Below, piece by piece: positions 44,235-53,118 of a stretch of DNA of 64,000 nt. Source of the DNA: Brevibacterium permense (GTDB lineage Bacteria; Actinomycetota; Actinomycetes; Actinomycetales; Brevibacteriaceae); contig NZ_JABSSX010000008.1 in NCBI RefSeq assembly GCF_013280495.1, forward strand, positions 62,001-126,000, read 5' to 3'. Every line of letters starts with the position of its first letter. The first letter of the stretch is position 1. The notes under the pieces are model-generated. The model saw only the letters and a list, made by a program, of their open reading frames with translations, made no database searches and was not told the origin of the DNA. The position numbers and the translations under genes are program-made.

Positions 44235-45536
44235 TTGATCGGCGCAATCCGGAGGGCCTTCAGAACGCCCGACTTGAGGAAGAAACTCCTCTTCACCCTG
44301 GGCATTCTTGTCATCTTCCGACTCGGCTCGTTCATTCCTTCGCCTGGAATCGACTACACCAAGGTGCAGGAATGCGTGGCTTCGCCTCAGCTCAATGAGG
44401 GCGGATTCGCCATGATCAACCTCTTCAGCGGTGGCGCGCTGCTGCAGCTGTCGATCTTCGCCCTGGGCATCATGCCGTATATCACCGCGAGCATCATCGT
44501 CCAGCTGCTGCGAGTGGTCATTCCTCGTTTCGAAGCCCTCCATAAGGAAGGCGCCTCTGGTCAGGCGAAGCTGACTCAGTACACTCGCTACCTCACGATC
44601 GGCCTCGCGATCCTCAACTCGACGACCCTCGTGGCGACCGTGCGCTCCGGTGCACTGTTCGGCGACGTCCAGAACTGCCAGGACCTCATCGCCAACGACA
44701 CCTGGTGGGGCATTGCCGTCCTCGTCCTCACGCTGACCGCGGGAACCGGCCTGATCATGTGGCTGGGTGAGCAGATCACCGAACACGGTGTGGGCAACGG
44801 AATGTCGCTGCTCATCTTCACGTCCGTCGCTTCTGCCTTCCCGTCCTCGCTCGGTGCGATCTTCCGCGAGCAGGGTGTCGACATCTTCATCATCGTCATG
44901 GCCGTCGGACTCGTCCTCATCGCCCTCGTCGTCTTCGTCGAGCAGTCGCAGCGCAGGATCCCCGTCCAGTACGCCAAGCGCATGGTGGGCCGTCGGATGT
45001 TCGGCGGAACGTCGACCTACATCCCGATCAAGGTGAATATGGCCGGTGTCATCCCCGTCATCTTCGCCTCCTCGGTGCTCTACCTGCCGAGTCTGATCTC
45101 GCAGTTCTTCGACCCGGAATCCAAGGCAGTCGAATGGATCAACACCTACTTCACCCGCGGTGACCACCCTCTCTACATCACCGTGTATGCGCTGCTGACG
45201 ATCTTCTTCGCCTATTTCTACGTCGCGATCACCTTCAACCCTGAAGAGGTCGCGGACAATATGAAGAAGTACGGCGGCTTCATCCCGGGTATCCGTGCCG
45301 GTCGCCCGACCGCCGAGTACCTCAGCTACGTACTCAGCCGCATCAACTTCCCCGGCTCGCTCTACCTGGCTTTCGTCGCCCTCATTCCGCTGATCGCTCT
45401 GGTTCTCATCAACGCCAACCAGAACTTCCCGTTCGGCGGCACCTCACTGCTGATCGTCGTCGGCGTCGGCCTCGAAACCGTCAAGCAGATCGACGCGCAG
45501 ATGCAGCAGCGCCACTACGAGGGGCTGCTGCGCTGA
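44235..45536 (+). CDS. secY: protein translocase subunit SecY
   Basis: The main channel subunit of the SecYEG translocon. The 433-residue membrane protein has ten predicted helices, the plug-region start FRTPDLRKKLLFTLG, FSGGALLQLSIFALGIMPYI, and the C5 loop KKYGGFIPGIRAGRPTAEYL that contacts SecA and the ribosome. It starts with TTG at 44235 after GAGGAGG (44224-44230), matching the family N-terminus. adk follows after 49 bp. Confidence 0.96.
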   Translation: MIGAIRRAFRTPDLRKKLLFTLGILVIFRLGSFIPSPGIDYTKVQECVASPQLNEGGFAMINLFSGGALLQLSIFALGIMPYITASIIVQLLRVVIPRFEALHKEGASGQAKLTQYTRYLTIGLAILNSTTLVATVRSGALFGDVQNCQDLIANDTWWGIAVLVLTLTAGTGLIMWLGEQITEHGVGNGMSLLIFTSVASAFPSSLGAIFREQGVDIFIIVMAVGLVLIALVVFVEQSQRRIPVQYAKRMVGRRMFGGTSTYIPIKVNMAGVIPVIFASSVLYLPSLISQFFDPESKAVEWINTYFTRGDHPLYITVYALLTIFFAYFYVAITFNPEEVADNMKKYGGFIPGIRAGRPTAEYLSYVLSRINFPGSLYLAFVALIPLIALVLINANQNFPFGGTSLLIVVGVGLETVKQIDAQMQQRHYEGLLR

Positions 45537-45585
45537 TTCGACCGGACGCTGACGTTCAGCGGACATCCCATTGGAAGGACACCTT

Positions 45586-46152
45586 ATGAGTTCACGCATC
45601 ATCCTGATCGGCCCTCCCGGCGCCGGCAAGGGCACCCAGGCCGCACGCCTGTCCGAGGCGCTCGGCGTCCCGGCCATCTCGACCGGAGACATCTTCCGGG
45701 CCAATGTGAAGGGTGAGACCGAACTGGGCAAGCTGGCCAAGCGCTACATGGATGCCGGCGAGTACGTGCCCGACGAGGTCACGAATTCGATGGTCGCCGA
45801 TCGACTGGCACAGGATGACGCAGCCGAAGGCTTCCTCCTCGACGGATATCCTCGTACCAGCGCCCAGGTCGATGAACTCGACAGGATCCTCGCCGCAGAG
45901 GATAAGGCGATCGAGCACGTGGTCGAGCTCACGGCCGATACCGACGAGGTCGTCGCTCGTCTGCTCGCGCGTGCTCAGACCGAGGGCCGCAGCGACGACA
46001 GCGAAGACGTCATCCGCCATCGCCTCGACGTCTACGAAGAGCAGACCCAGCCGCTGACCGATATCTACCGCAGCCGCGGTCTGCTTCGCCAGGTCGACGG
46101 ACTCGGCGAAGTCAACGACATCACCGAACGCATCCTCTCGACCATTCGATGA
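45586..46152 (+). CDS. adk: adenylate kinase
   Basis: Interconverts ATP, AMP and ADP. The 188-residue product has the P-loop GPPGAGKGT (residues 9-17), the AMP-binding STGDIFR and the DGYPRTSAQ motif. It is the short form without the long zinc-type LID insertion, usual in actinobacteria. ATG 45586 follows GGAAGGA; an in-frame ATG at 45571 is less well placed. It overlaps map by 4 bp. Confidence 0.96.
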   Translation: MSSRIILIGPPGAGKGTQAARLSEALGVPAISTGDIFRANVKGETELGKLAKRYMDAGEYVPDEVTNSMVADRLAQDDAAEGFLLDGYPRTSAQVDELDRILAAEDKAIEHVVELTADTDEVVARLLARAQTEGRSDDSEDVIRHRLDVYEEQTQPLTDIYRSRGLLRQVDGLGEVNDITERILSTIR

Positions 46153-46985
46153 TCTTCGGACCACGTATCGAGCTGAAGACTCCCGCAGAGCTTGAGCTCA
46201 TGCATCGGGCCGGGCAGCTGACAGCAGAAGTGCTCTCAGCGGCCCGGTCCGCGGCCGTTCCCGGAGCCACCACCGCCGAGGTGGACGCCGCTGCGGAAGC
46301 CGTCATCGCCGCCGCCGGCGCCCGCTCGAATTTCAAGGGCTATCAGGGATTCCCTGCGGTCGTGTGCATCTCCGTGAACGAGGAGATCGTCCACGGCATC
46401 CCGGGATCCCGCGTCCTCCAAGCCGGGGACATCGTGTCGATCGACGGCGGCGCCGTCGTCGACGGCTTCCATGGGGACTCAGCTCTGACGATGATCGTCG
46501 GCGGCGACGAAGCAGGCACTGCCGCCGACCGTGAGCTGTCCTCTGCCACCGAGGCGGCTATGTGGGCAGGCATCGCGGCGTTCGCGACCGGTGCGAAGGT
46601 CAGCGATATCGGCGACGCCATCGATGACTTCGTCTCCGAATCATTCCCCCATCTGGGCCTCGTCGAGGAATTCACCGGACACGGCATCGGCACCTCCATG
46701 CATATGGCGCCTGAGGTCCTCAACTACCGGGCACGCTCGAACGGTCCGAAGATCAAGCCCGGAATGTGCCTGGCGATCGAGCCGATGCTCACCACGGGAG
46801 GTGCGGATACGCGCACTCTCGCCGACGACTGGACTGTCGTGACGGCGGATGGGTCACGGGCGAGTCACTGGGAACACAGCGTGGCCCGTCATGACGGGGG
46901 AGTCTGGGTACTGACGGCCGTTGACGGGGGAGCGGCCGGGCTGGCGCCGTTCGGAATCACTCCCGTGGCTCCGAAAGACGCCTGA
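46149..46985 (+). CDS. map: methionine aminopeptidase, type I
   Basis: Removes the initiator methionine from new proteins. The 278-residue product has the metal ligands Asp99 and Asp110 (VSIDGGAVVDGFHGD), His178 (TGHGIGTSMH), Glu211 (AIEPML) and Glu242 (WEHSVA). Start coupled to adk (ATGA). It ends the secY-adk-map unit. No infA follows directly; two unrelated genes intervene. Confidence 0.96.
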   Translation: MIFGPRIELKTPAELELMHRAGQLTAEVLSAARSAAVPGATTAEVDAAAEAVIAAAGARSNFKGYQGFPAVVCISVNEEIVHGIPGSRVLQAGDIVSIDGGAVVDGFHGDSALTMIVGGDEAGTAADRELSSATEAAMWAGIAAFATGAKVSDIGDAIDDFVSESFPHLGLVEEFTGHGIGTSMHMAPEVLNYRARSNGPKIKPGMCLAIEPMLTTGGADTRTLADDWTVVTADGSRASHWEHSVARHDGGVWVLTAVDGGAAGLAPFGITPVAPKDA

Positions 46986-47080
46986 GGGAAGAACTCAGGC
47001 GGCCGGCATCTGCCTTCTCAAGGCAGACCTGCCGACGAAGCAGACTGCGGCGAAAGTTCCGGACGCCACCATCAGCGCGA

Positions 47081-47920
47081 GTGCGGTATCGGACGAAGCG
47101 GGTCGCCTTCGACGTGGTCTCCGTCTTCGGATGCCTGCAGGCCAGCGGACTGCCGGTCCCCGTCATCGTCAGCATGTTGCGTGAACACGGGTATTCCTCC
47201 GCGAGTGTTCCCAATCAGCTCGTACGGATGGTCCAACGAGGCATCATCAGCAGCGAACGGATCGGGCGGGTCTCCATCTACCGTCTGAGCGACCACATCC
47301 TCTCAGACTTCGGTGACATCGCGGGCGATCACGTCTTCCCCGAATATCAGGGGCGCTTCCACACCATTGTGTATTCGCTTCCGGAGGTTGAACGCGGGCT
47401 GCGCGACCAGCTGCAGTACATTGCGCGGAGCTTGGGATACAGGCAGCTGAGACCGGGACTCCTGATCGGCTGCGCAGACCCGTCCAGACTGCTCTCGGCA
47501 CGGTTGCCCCACGTCCCTGTTCCCGCCTGGTCTGAGGCAGGAGTGCTGACACCCGACTCTCTCGCGGCGGCACGCAGGATGACGAATCGGGCATTCGAAC
47601 TCGACGCCGCTCTCGCCCAGCTGCCGCCTCTGGAAGAGCGCATGAACGCGTTGAGTTCGGTTGGTTCGGCACCCGGCACGGGGTGCGCAGGGCTGAGCCT
47701 GGGAAGCTTCTTCGATCTGTACTACGACGTCGCTCGTGCGGTGATGACCCATCTGCTGCTGCCTAAAGCTCTCGTCGACGGAACTCAGACGGCCGTGCGG
47801 TTCCGTGCGCTGATGCGGCAGCGCAATCTCGAATACTATCTGCGCTTCGATCAGCTGATCCGCGAGTGCGCGGGAGCAAGCTCATCCTTCGAACTCATCG
47901 AATTGCTGCCCGAATACTGA
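47081..47920 (+). CDS. PaaX-family transcriptional regulator
   Basis: The 279-residue protein resembles PaaX, a repressor that responds to phenylacetyl-CoA or related acyl-CoAs. An N-terminal winged helix (AFDVVSVFG, then VPNQLVRMVQRGII) is followed by the PaaX central region (RFHTIVYSLPEVERGLRDQL, then LRPGLLIG) and a helical C-terminus. The start is GTG at 47081 with no strong ribosome binding site, so the true start could differ. No paa gene is adjacent. Convergent with the C-S lyase gene. Confidence 0.7.
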   Translation: MRYRTKRVAFDVVSVFGCLQASGLPVPVIVSMLREHGYSSASVPNQLVRMVQRGIISSERIGRVSIYRLSDHILSDFGDIAGDHVFPEYQGRFHTIVYSLPEVERGLRDQLQYIARSLGYRQLRPGLLIGCADPSRLLSARLPHVPVPAWSEAGVLTPDSLAAARRMTNRAFELDAALAQLPPLEERMNALSSVGSAPGTGCAGLSLGSFFDLYYDVARAVMTHLLLPKALVDGTQTAVRFRALMRQRNLEYYLRFDQLIRECAGASSSFELIELLPEY

Positions 47921-47978
47921 TCAGTGTCGGGGGTGGAGGCCATCGGACATGTCGGTCAGAGGGTCCAGGGCGTGGTGG

Positions 47979-49124
47979 TCAGAGGATCCGGGCGATCCTC
48001 TTGACCGCCTCGGTGAGCAGAGGTCGGGGGAGTGCGAAGTTGAAGCGGATATGTCCGGCCCCGACCTCACCGCAGAGTCGACCCTCGGTCACGGCCACCT
48101 CGGCGCGAGATCGGATGTGATCGGACAGGTTCGACTCCAGTCCATAGCCGCGCAGATCCAGCCAGGCCAGATAGGTGCCTTCCGGTTCGATATAGGCGGC
48201 ACCCGGCAGCAGCGACCCGACGAGATCGGTGAAGTGGTCGCGGTTGCCTTTGAGGTAGCCGTTGACTTCGCTCAGCCAGTCATTCCCACGCGTGTACGCG
48301 GCGGTGGTGGCGAGTATCCCCGGGTTCGACGCGGCCCCCGAGACGAACTGTCCCTTCTTCGCCCAGACCTCACGGTCGCTCGGGGAGGTGAGGATGAGCT
48401 GGGCGCATTTGAGACCGGGGATGTTGAAGGCCTTCGACGCGGCTGTCGCGGTGGCGGTGTGGGCAGCGGTCGCCTCGGTGAGAGCGGCATAGGGAATGTG
48501 CCGCGCGGGGGCATAGACGAGCGGAGCATGGATCTCATCGGAGAACACCCTGGCACCGGCCTTCTCTACGACGTCGGCGAGGGCCAGCAGTTCGGCCTCG
48601 GTGCAGACCTTGCCGATCGGATTGTGCGGATTGCACAGCACGAACGTCGCTCCGGGGGTCAGGGCAGAGGCGATGGCATCGAGGTCGAATGACCAGCCGG
48701 ACTCCGATCGCAGCATCGGGACTTCGATGAGCTCGCGGCCGGTCACTCGCGCGACATCGAAGAACGGCATATAGGCCGGTGTCGGCAGCACGATCGGAGT
48801 GTCGGGTGGGGTGAGGTGGGTGAGGACGCCGAGGAACGCGGCCAGCACATCACTGGCCGGTTCGATGTGACCGACGGGGATCCGCCAGCCGTAGTGCTCG
48901 GAGCAGAAGCTCGAGGTCGCTGTTCTCAGGTCGGCGGTCAGGTCGGCGGGAGCGTAGCCGTAGAGGTCGCGATCGTCGATGGTCTGCAGCGACTGCCGCA
49001 CCGCGGGAGCGACCCCGAAGTCCATCTCGGCGATGAAGGCGCCGATGGAGCCGGGGAAGGACGACCACTTGCGGCCGCCCTTCGTGACAAGGGACTCCTC
49101 GGTGATGGCATCGAAATCGGACAT
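47979..49124 (-). CDS. PatB/MalY-type pyridoxal-phosphate C-S lyase or aminotransferase
   Basis: The 381-residue fold-type I PLP protein of the MalY/PatB group usually cleaves cystathionine or cysteine conjugates to thiol, pyruvate and ammonia. Visible are the N-terminal RKWSSFPGSIGAFIAEMDFG, the DLYGYAP turn, FVLCNPHNPIGKV, the PLP phenolate Asp in FSDEIHAPLVY, and the Schiff-base Lys in ASKAFNIPGLK. In cheese-ripening relatives such lyases release volatile thiols from methionine or cystathionine; that role is inferred. Divergent from the infA region. Confidence 0.85.
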   Translation of the reverse strand: MSDFDAITEESLVTKGGRKWSSFPGSIGAFIAEMDFGVAPAVRQSLQTIDDRDLYGYAPADLTADLRTATSSFCSEHYGWRIPVGHIEPASDVLAAFLGVLTHLTPPDTPIVLPTPAYMPFFDVARVTGRELIEVPMLRSESGWSFDLDAIASALTPGATFVLCNPHNPIGKVCTEAELLALADVVEKAGARVFSDEIHAPLVYAPARHIPYAALTEATAAHTATATAASKAFNIPGLKCAQLILTSPSDREVWAKKGQFVSGAASNPGILATTAAYTRGNDWLSEVNGYLKGNRDHFTDLVGSLLPGAAYIEPEGTYLAWLDLRGYGLESNLSDHIRSRAEVAVTEGRLCGEVGAGHIRFNFALPRPLLTEAVKRIARIL

Positions 49125-49491
49125 CTGTGTACTCCTCTTCGGGGACTGCGTCGGGTGCGGTTCTCACGCTAGCAGTCGGGGCGACCGAGGTGCGCTCCAT
49201 TCGTCTTCGGGGGACATGGGAACGGTGCGCCGCCTCGGTGAAGACGGGATTGTAAGGGACTTCACGCTCCGAAGCGAACACCGTGTGGAAGATTCTTTCT
49301 CCGTAGTGTAGGGTTGATGATTGGTCTGTTCTCATTCAACTCACCCTTTTTCAGATGTGGGCGGCTTCTGCCATCCACTTCTTTTATGTGGTGACGAGGA
49401 CTGCAGGCCGAGGGGTCACCGGCATTGAGTCGGTGATACACGATTACGTCGAACGCGAAGGTTTCGCGGGAATACGAGGTTAGCGAACGAT
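49125..49491 (+). promoter_or_regulatory. infA-patB intergenic region
   Basis: A 367-bp divergent spacer with no gene I can support. TAGTGT/TAGGGT near 49304-49314 could be a -10 for infA, but no good -35 is seen. A CCTCGGTG variant of the recurring octamer lies near 49232. The implied infA leader is about 180 nt. Confidence 0.35.
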
Positions 49492-49713
49492 ATGGCCAAA
49501 AAAGAAGGGGTCATTGAGATCGAAGGCACCGTTGTCGAGGCTCTGCCGAACGCATCGTTTCGGGTTGAGCTGAGCAACGGGCACAAGGTGCTCGCACATA
49601 TCTCCGGAAAGATGCGTCAGCACTATATCCGCATCCTTCCCGAGGACCGGGTCATTGTGGAGCTGTCTCCATACGATCTCTCGCGCGGACGAATCGTTTA
49701 CCGCTACAAGTAA
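49492..49713 (+). CDS. infA: translation initiation factor IF-1
   Basis: The 73-residue OB-fold protein binds the ribosomal A site during initiation. It begins [23 protein letters not shown] and ends [12 protein letters not shown], as in the family. ATG 49492 follows GAGGTTAGCGAACG, a weak site. First gene of the alpha-operon group; rpmJ follows after 58 bp. Confidence 0.96.
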   Translation: MAKKEGVIEIEGTVVEALPNASFRVELSNGHKVLAHISGKMRQHYIRILPEDRVIVELSPYDLSRGRIVYRYK

Positions 49714-49771
49714 GGATCTTCGATCATTCGCGTCCTGTCCGGCCGGGCAGGGACCGAAAGAAGGAAAAACG

Positions 49772-49885
49772 ATGAAGGTTAAGCCCAGCGTCAAGAAGAT
49801 CTGCGAGAACTGCCAGATTACCCGCCGTCACGGCCGGGTCATCGTCATCTGCTCCAACCCGCGCCACAAGCAGCGCCAGGGCTGA
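49772..49885 (+). CDS. rpmJ: 50S ribosomal protein L36 (zinc form)
   Basis: The 37-residue protein [11 protein letters not shown]... carries the C-x2-C...C-x4-H zinc site (Cys11, Cys14, Cys27, His32), so it is the zinc-binding paralogue. ATG 49772 follows AAGGAAAAA. A longer in-frame reading upstream is not needed. Between infA and rpsM. Confidence 0.95.
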   Translation: MKVKPSVKKICENCQITRRHGRVIVICSNPRHKQRQG

Positions 49886-49906
49886 GCAGCTCGTTTCGAG
49901 CAGATC

Positions 49907-49927
49907 GAGGCTCCACCGCGGAGCCTC
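49907..49927 (+). terminator. hairpin between rpmJ and rpsM
   Basis: Eight-bp perfect arms (GAGGCTCC and GGAGCCTC) surround a 5-nt loop, 21 bp after rpmJ. A second small hairpin, CCTTGG-GAGA-CCAAGG, lies at 50035-50050. It may attenuate or process the transcript in the 212-bp gap. Confidence 0.4.
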
Positions 49928-50097
49928 AGCAGCACCACACCCGCGCAAACCTCGCCATCTGCGTTCGGACCCATGAGAAGTGAGAGCTTCCGGGGAATGG
50001 ACACAGGACGATACCTCCGGTCGGGGGCCGGAGACCTTGGGAGACCAAGGACAGGTTTGCATCAGCACCTCCGAAACAACAACAGGAGACAGTACCC

Positions 50098-50466
50098 ATG
50101 GCACGACTTGCCGGAGTCGACATCCCGCGTGAAAAGCGCGTGGAAGTCGCCTTGACTTACATCTATGGTGTGGGCCGCACCCGTGCGCGCCAGACCCTGA
50201 CCGAAACGGGAATCAGCCCTGATACCCGTGTGAAGGACTTGAGCGACGCAGAGCTCGTCCAGCTGCGTGACTACATCGAGGGCACATTCCAGGTTGAGGG
50301 TGACCTCCGTCGTGAGGTGGCCGCCGATATCCGCCGCAAGGTCGAAATCGGAAGCTATGAAGGCCTGCGTCACCGCCGCGGTCTGCCGGTTCGCGGTCAG
50401 CGGACCAAGACGAATGCGCGTACCCGCAAGGGACCGAAGCGCACCGTGGCCGGTAAGAAGAAGTAA
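50098..50466 (+). CDS. rpsM: 30S ribosomal protein S13
   Basis: S13 contacts the P-site tRNA and L5 across the subunit interface. The 122-residue product begins [24 protein letters not shown] and ends with the basic [20 protein letters not shown] tail. ATG 50098 follows ACAGGAGA. First of the rpsM-rpsK-rpoA-rplQ run. Confidence 0.97.
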   Translation: MARLAGVDIPREKRVEVALTYIYGVGRTRARQTLTETGISPDTRVKDLSDAELVQLRDYIEGTFQVEGDLRREVAADIRRKVEIGSYEGLRHRRGLPVRGQRTKTNARTRKGPKRTVAGKKK

Positions 50467-50517
50467 CACGCTCACTCGGTTGGCTGAGGCCAACCACCTC
50501 GATCAGGAGTAGGACAT

Positions 50518-50922
50518 ATGCCTCCCAAGTCACGCGCCGCTACAGTGCGCAAGCCTCGCCGCAAGCTGAAGAAGAATATCGTTGCCGGCCAGGCTCACAT
50601 CAAATCAACCTTCAACAACACCATCGTGTCGATCACCGATCCGACCGGTGCTGTCATCTCCTGGGCCTCCTCAGGTGAGATCGGCTTCAAGGGCTCGCGC
50701 AAGTCGACCCCGTACGCCGCTCAGATGGCTGCTGAATCGGCTGCTCGCCGGGCGCAGGAACACGGCCTGAAGAAGGTCGACGTGTTCGTCAAGGGACCGG
50801 GCTCGGGCCGCGAGACCGCCATCCGTTCGCTGCAGGCCGCCGGCCTGGAACTGGGAACCATCCAGGATGTCACCCCCGTTCCGTTCAACGGCTGCCGTCC
50901 CCCCAAGCGCCGCCGCGGCTGA
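50518..50922 (+). CDS. rpsK: 30S ribosomal protein S11
   Basis: S11 lines the platform near the mRNA exit. The 134-residue product has [20 protein letters not shown] and ends [15 protein letters not shown], diagnostic for S11. GATCAGGAGTAG precedes ATG 50518. In most actinobacteria rpsD follows; here rpoA follows 153 bp later, with only a small hairpin at 51006-51026 between. Confidence 0.97.
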   Translation: MPPKSRAATVRKPRRKLKKNIVAGQAHIKSTFNNTIVSITDPTGAVISWASSGEIGFKGSRKSTPYAAQMAAESAARRAQEHGLKKVDVFVKGPGSGRETAIRSLQAAGLELGTIQDVTPVPFNGCRPPKRRRG

Positions 50923-51075
50923 TCCTTCCGTGGAACTGCAACGGATGACGGGTGCGAGCCCGACATCGGTCGCAGAACGGATTCCCAGATAACCCGAACC
51001 GTTCTTCATGGCTTTTGAGGCCATGACGTGCAGTGCGAACGTCATATAGCGGATGTTCGCTGAAAGGAAGCCCAC

Positions 51076-52074
51076 GTGCTCATTGCACAGCGCCCAACGC
51101 TCACGGAAGAAGTCGTCTCCGATAACCGCTCACGGTTCGCCATCGAACCGCTCGAGCCCGGATTCGGCTACACCCTCGGCAACTCGCTTCGCCGGACCCT
51201 GCTGTCCTCGATCCCCGGTGCCGCCGTCACATCCATCCGGATCGACGGAGTGCTCCACGAGTTCAGCACCGTGCCGGGAGTCAAAGAGGATGTCACCGAG
51301 TTCATCCTCAACCTGAAGTCCCTGGTCGTATCGTCCGAATTCGACGAACCGGTCGTCGCCTACCTGCGCAAGCAGGGACCTGGCACCGTGACCGCTGCCG
51401 ATGTCTCTGCTCCAGCCGGGGTCGAGATCCACAATCCGGACCTGCACATCGCCACACTGAACGGTGAGGGTCGTCTGGACATGGAACTGACCATCGAACG
51501 CGGACGCGGATACGTTTCGAGCGCTCAGAACAAGAACGCGGATGCAGAGATCGGCCGGATCCCGGTCGATTCCATCTACTCCCCGGTTCTCAAGGTCACC
51601 TACAAGGTCGAAGCCACGCGTGTCGAACAGCGCACCGACTTCGACCGTCTGGTCCTCGACGTCGAAACCAAGCCCTCGATGACCCCGCGCGATGCCATCG
51701 CATCTGCGGGCAAGACCCTGGTCGAACTCTTCGGCCTGGCTCGAGAGCTCAACGTCGAAGCAGAAGGCATCGAGATCGGACCCTCGCCTGTGGACGCGGC
51801 ACTCGCCGCCGACCTGGCGCTGGCGATCGAAGATCTCGACCTGACCGTGCGCTCCTACAACTGCCTCAAGCGCGAAGGCATCCACACCGTCGGCGAACTC
51901 GTTGCTCGCAGCGAAGCCGACCTGATGGATATCCGCAACTTTGGTTCGAAGTCGATCGACGAGGTCAAGGCGAAGCTCAACGAGCTCGGCCTGAGCCTCA
52001 AGGACAGTCCTGCCGGGTTCGAAGCCGGTCTCGTTGATGAGGACCAGTCCTACGTCGAAGACGAACAGTACTGA
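51076..52074 (+). CDS. rpoA: DNA-directed RNA polymerase subunit alpha
   Basis: Alpha dimerises to start polymerase assembly. The 332-residue product has the N-terminal domain ([25 protein letters not shown]) and the C-terminal domain that contacts UP elements and activators ([30 protein letters not shown]). The GTG at 51076 follows AAAGGAAG and gives [12 protein letters not shown] as in relatives. Between rpsK and rplQ. Confidence 0.97.
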   Translation: MLIAQRPTLTEEVVSDNRSRFAIEPLEPGFGYTLGNSLRRTLLSSIPGAAVTSIRIDGVLHEFSTVPGVKEDVTEFILNLKSLVVSSEFDEPVVAYLRKQGPGTVTAADVSAPAGVEIHNPDLHIATLNGEGRLDMELTIERGRGYVSSAQNKNADAEIGRIPVDSIYSPVLKVTYKVEATRVEQRTDFDRLVLDVETKPSMTPRDAIASAGKTLVELFGLARELNVEAEGIEIGPSPVDAALAADLALAIEDLDLTVRSYNCLKREGIHTVGELVARSEADLMDIRNFGSKSIDEVKAKLNELGLSLKDSPAGFEAGLVDEDQSYVEDEQY

Positions 52075-52097
52075 TTAAGACCTAGGAGTAACTGACA

Positions 52098-52649
52098 ATG
52101 CCAACCCCAACCAAGGGTCCCCGCCTCGGCGGTTCGCCCACACACGAGCGCATGATGCTCAACAACCTGGCAGCCCAGCTGTTCGAGCACAAGCAGATCA
52201 AGACGACCGTGACGAAGGCCAAGCGCCTGCGCCCGGTTGCCGAGCGCATGATCACGAACGCCAAGAAGGGTGACCTGGCCGCACGTCGTCGCGTGCTCGG
52301 CCAGATCTCCGACAAGTCGATCGTGCACGAGCTCTTCACCTCGATCGCCGAAACGATGGCCGAGCGTCCCGGTGGATACACCCGTATCACCAAGATCGGC
52401 CCCCGTCCCGGCGACAACGCCCCGATGGCCGTCATCGAACTGGTTCTCGAGCCCTACTCGCCGAAGCAGGCAACCGTGAAGGAAGCCGAACAGGCTACCG
52501 CCGCCGCTGCCGCTCCGGCAGAAGAGGCACCGGCTGAGGCTGAGGTCGTCGAAGAGGCTCCGGCCGAAGACGCCGCAGTCGAGACAGAGGCAGTCGAGGC
52601 TGACGCCGAGACCGCTGAAGAGTCCTCCGAGGCTGCCGAGGAGAAGTAA
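52098..52649 (+). CDS. rplQ: 50S ribosomal protein L17 with acidic C-terminal tail
   Basis: The 183-residue product has the L17 core to about residue 118 ([20 protein letters not shown] and a [23 protein letters not shown] end). An unusual Ala/Glu tail of about 60 residues ([18 protein letters not shown] and similar) follows. Such tails are seen in other actinobacteria; their role is unknown. ATG 52098 lies 23 bp after rpoA. truA, often next, is absent. Ends at the terminator at 52696. Confidence 0.96.
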   Translation: MPTPTKGPRLGGSPTHERMMLNNLAAQLFEHKQIKTTVTKAKRLRPVAERMITNAKKGDLAARRRVLGQISDKSIVHELFTSIAETMAERPGGYTRITKIGPRPGDNAPMAVIELVLEPYSPKQATVKEAEQATAAAAAPAEEAPAEAEVVEEAPAEDAAVETEAVEADAETAEESSEAAEEK

Positions 52650-52695
52650 GCTCCTCGACCGACTGACGGCTCGGATCTTCGCAGCCGTGAGTCAC

Positions 52696-52737
52696 ACACT
52701 TCAGGCGGGCACCGACACCGGTGCCCGCCTGAAGTGT
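52696..52737 (+). terminator. terminator of the alpha operon
   Basis: Nineteen-bp perfect arms (52696-52714 and 52719-52737) around ACAC, 46 bp after rplQ, are followed by ATT. Confidence 0.85.
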
Positions 52738-52845
52738 ATTCACTGCCTTTGCGAGGGTAATGGGGCGATGTTCGAAGGAATGGGGCCGCCTCGGCGGGGT
52801 CGGTTTCCACGCACCTGTCCGGCCACCTCGGCGTGATCAATTGCT

Positions 52846-52889
52846 TTTCGTTCCAATCATCGGTTTCGATCCAGATGATTGGAACGAAA
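52846..52889. repeat. unexplained inverted repeat in the rplQ-putP spacer
   Basis: Sixteen-bp perfect arms (52846-52861 and 52874-52889, TTTCGTTCCAATCATC and complement) flank a 12-bp centre. The arms are much less GC-rich than the surroundings and no terminator features follow. It may be an operator or a remnant. Apart from two CCTCGGCG octamers (52787 and 52827 regions), the rest of 52738-53046 shows nothing I recognise. Confidence 0.7.
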
Positions 52890-53046
52890 GGTGATTATTC
52901 CGGTGCGCAACCTGAGGCTCTCAACGTAATGTCATCGCATGAGTGACCGGCGCCCCTTCTGATCGGCGGGCACCTGCGGACGCATCCAGATCCGTTCAGC
53001 GCACCGAAAGCGGGTAAGCCATGGGTCATACTGACGGCTCGATATG

Positions 53047-53082
53047 ACGAAGGCCGGGGCACGATCGTGCCCCGGCCTTCGT
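53047..53082. terminator. terminator of putP
   Basis: A perfect 36-bp palindrome is centred on ACGATCGT, 36 bp past the putP stop on the minus strand. Symmetry allows bidirectional use. Confidence 0.8.
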
Positions 53083-53118
53083 TCAGTTCGCGTCGACTCT
53101 CACCTCACGAGTCAGTTC

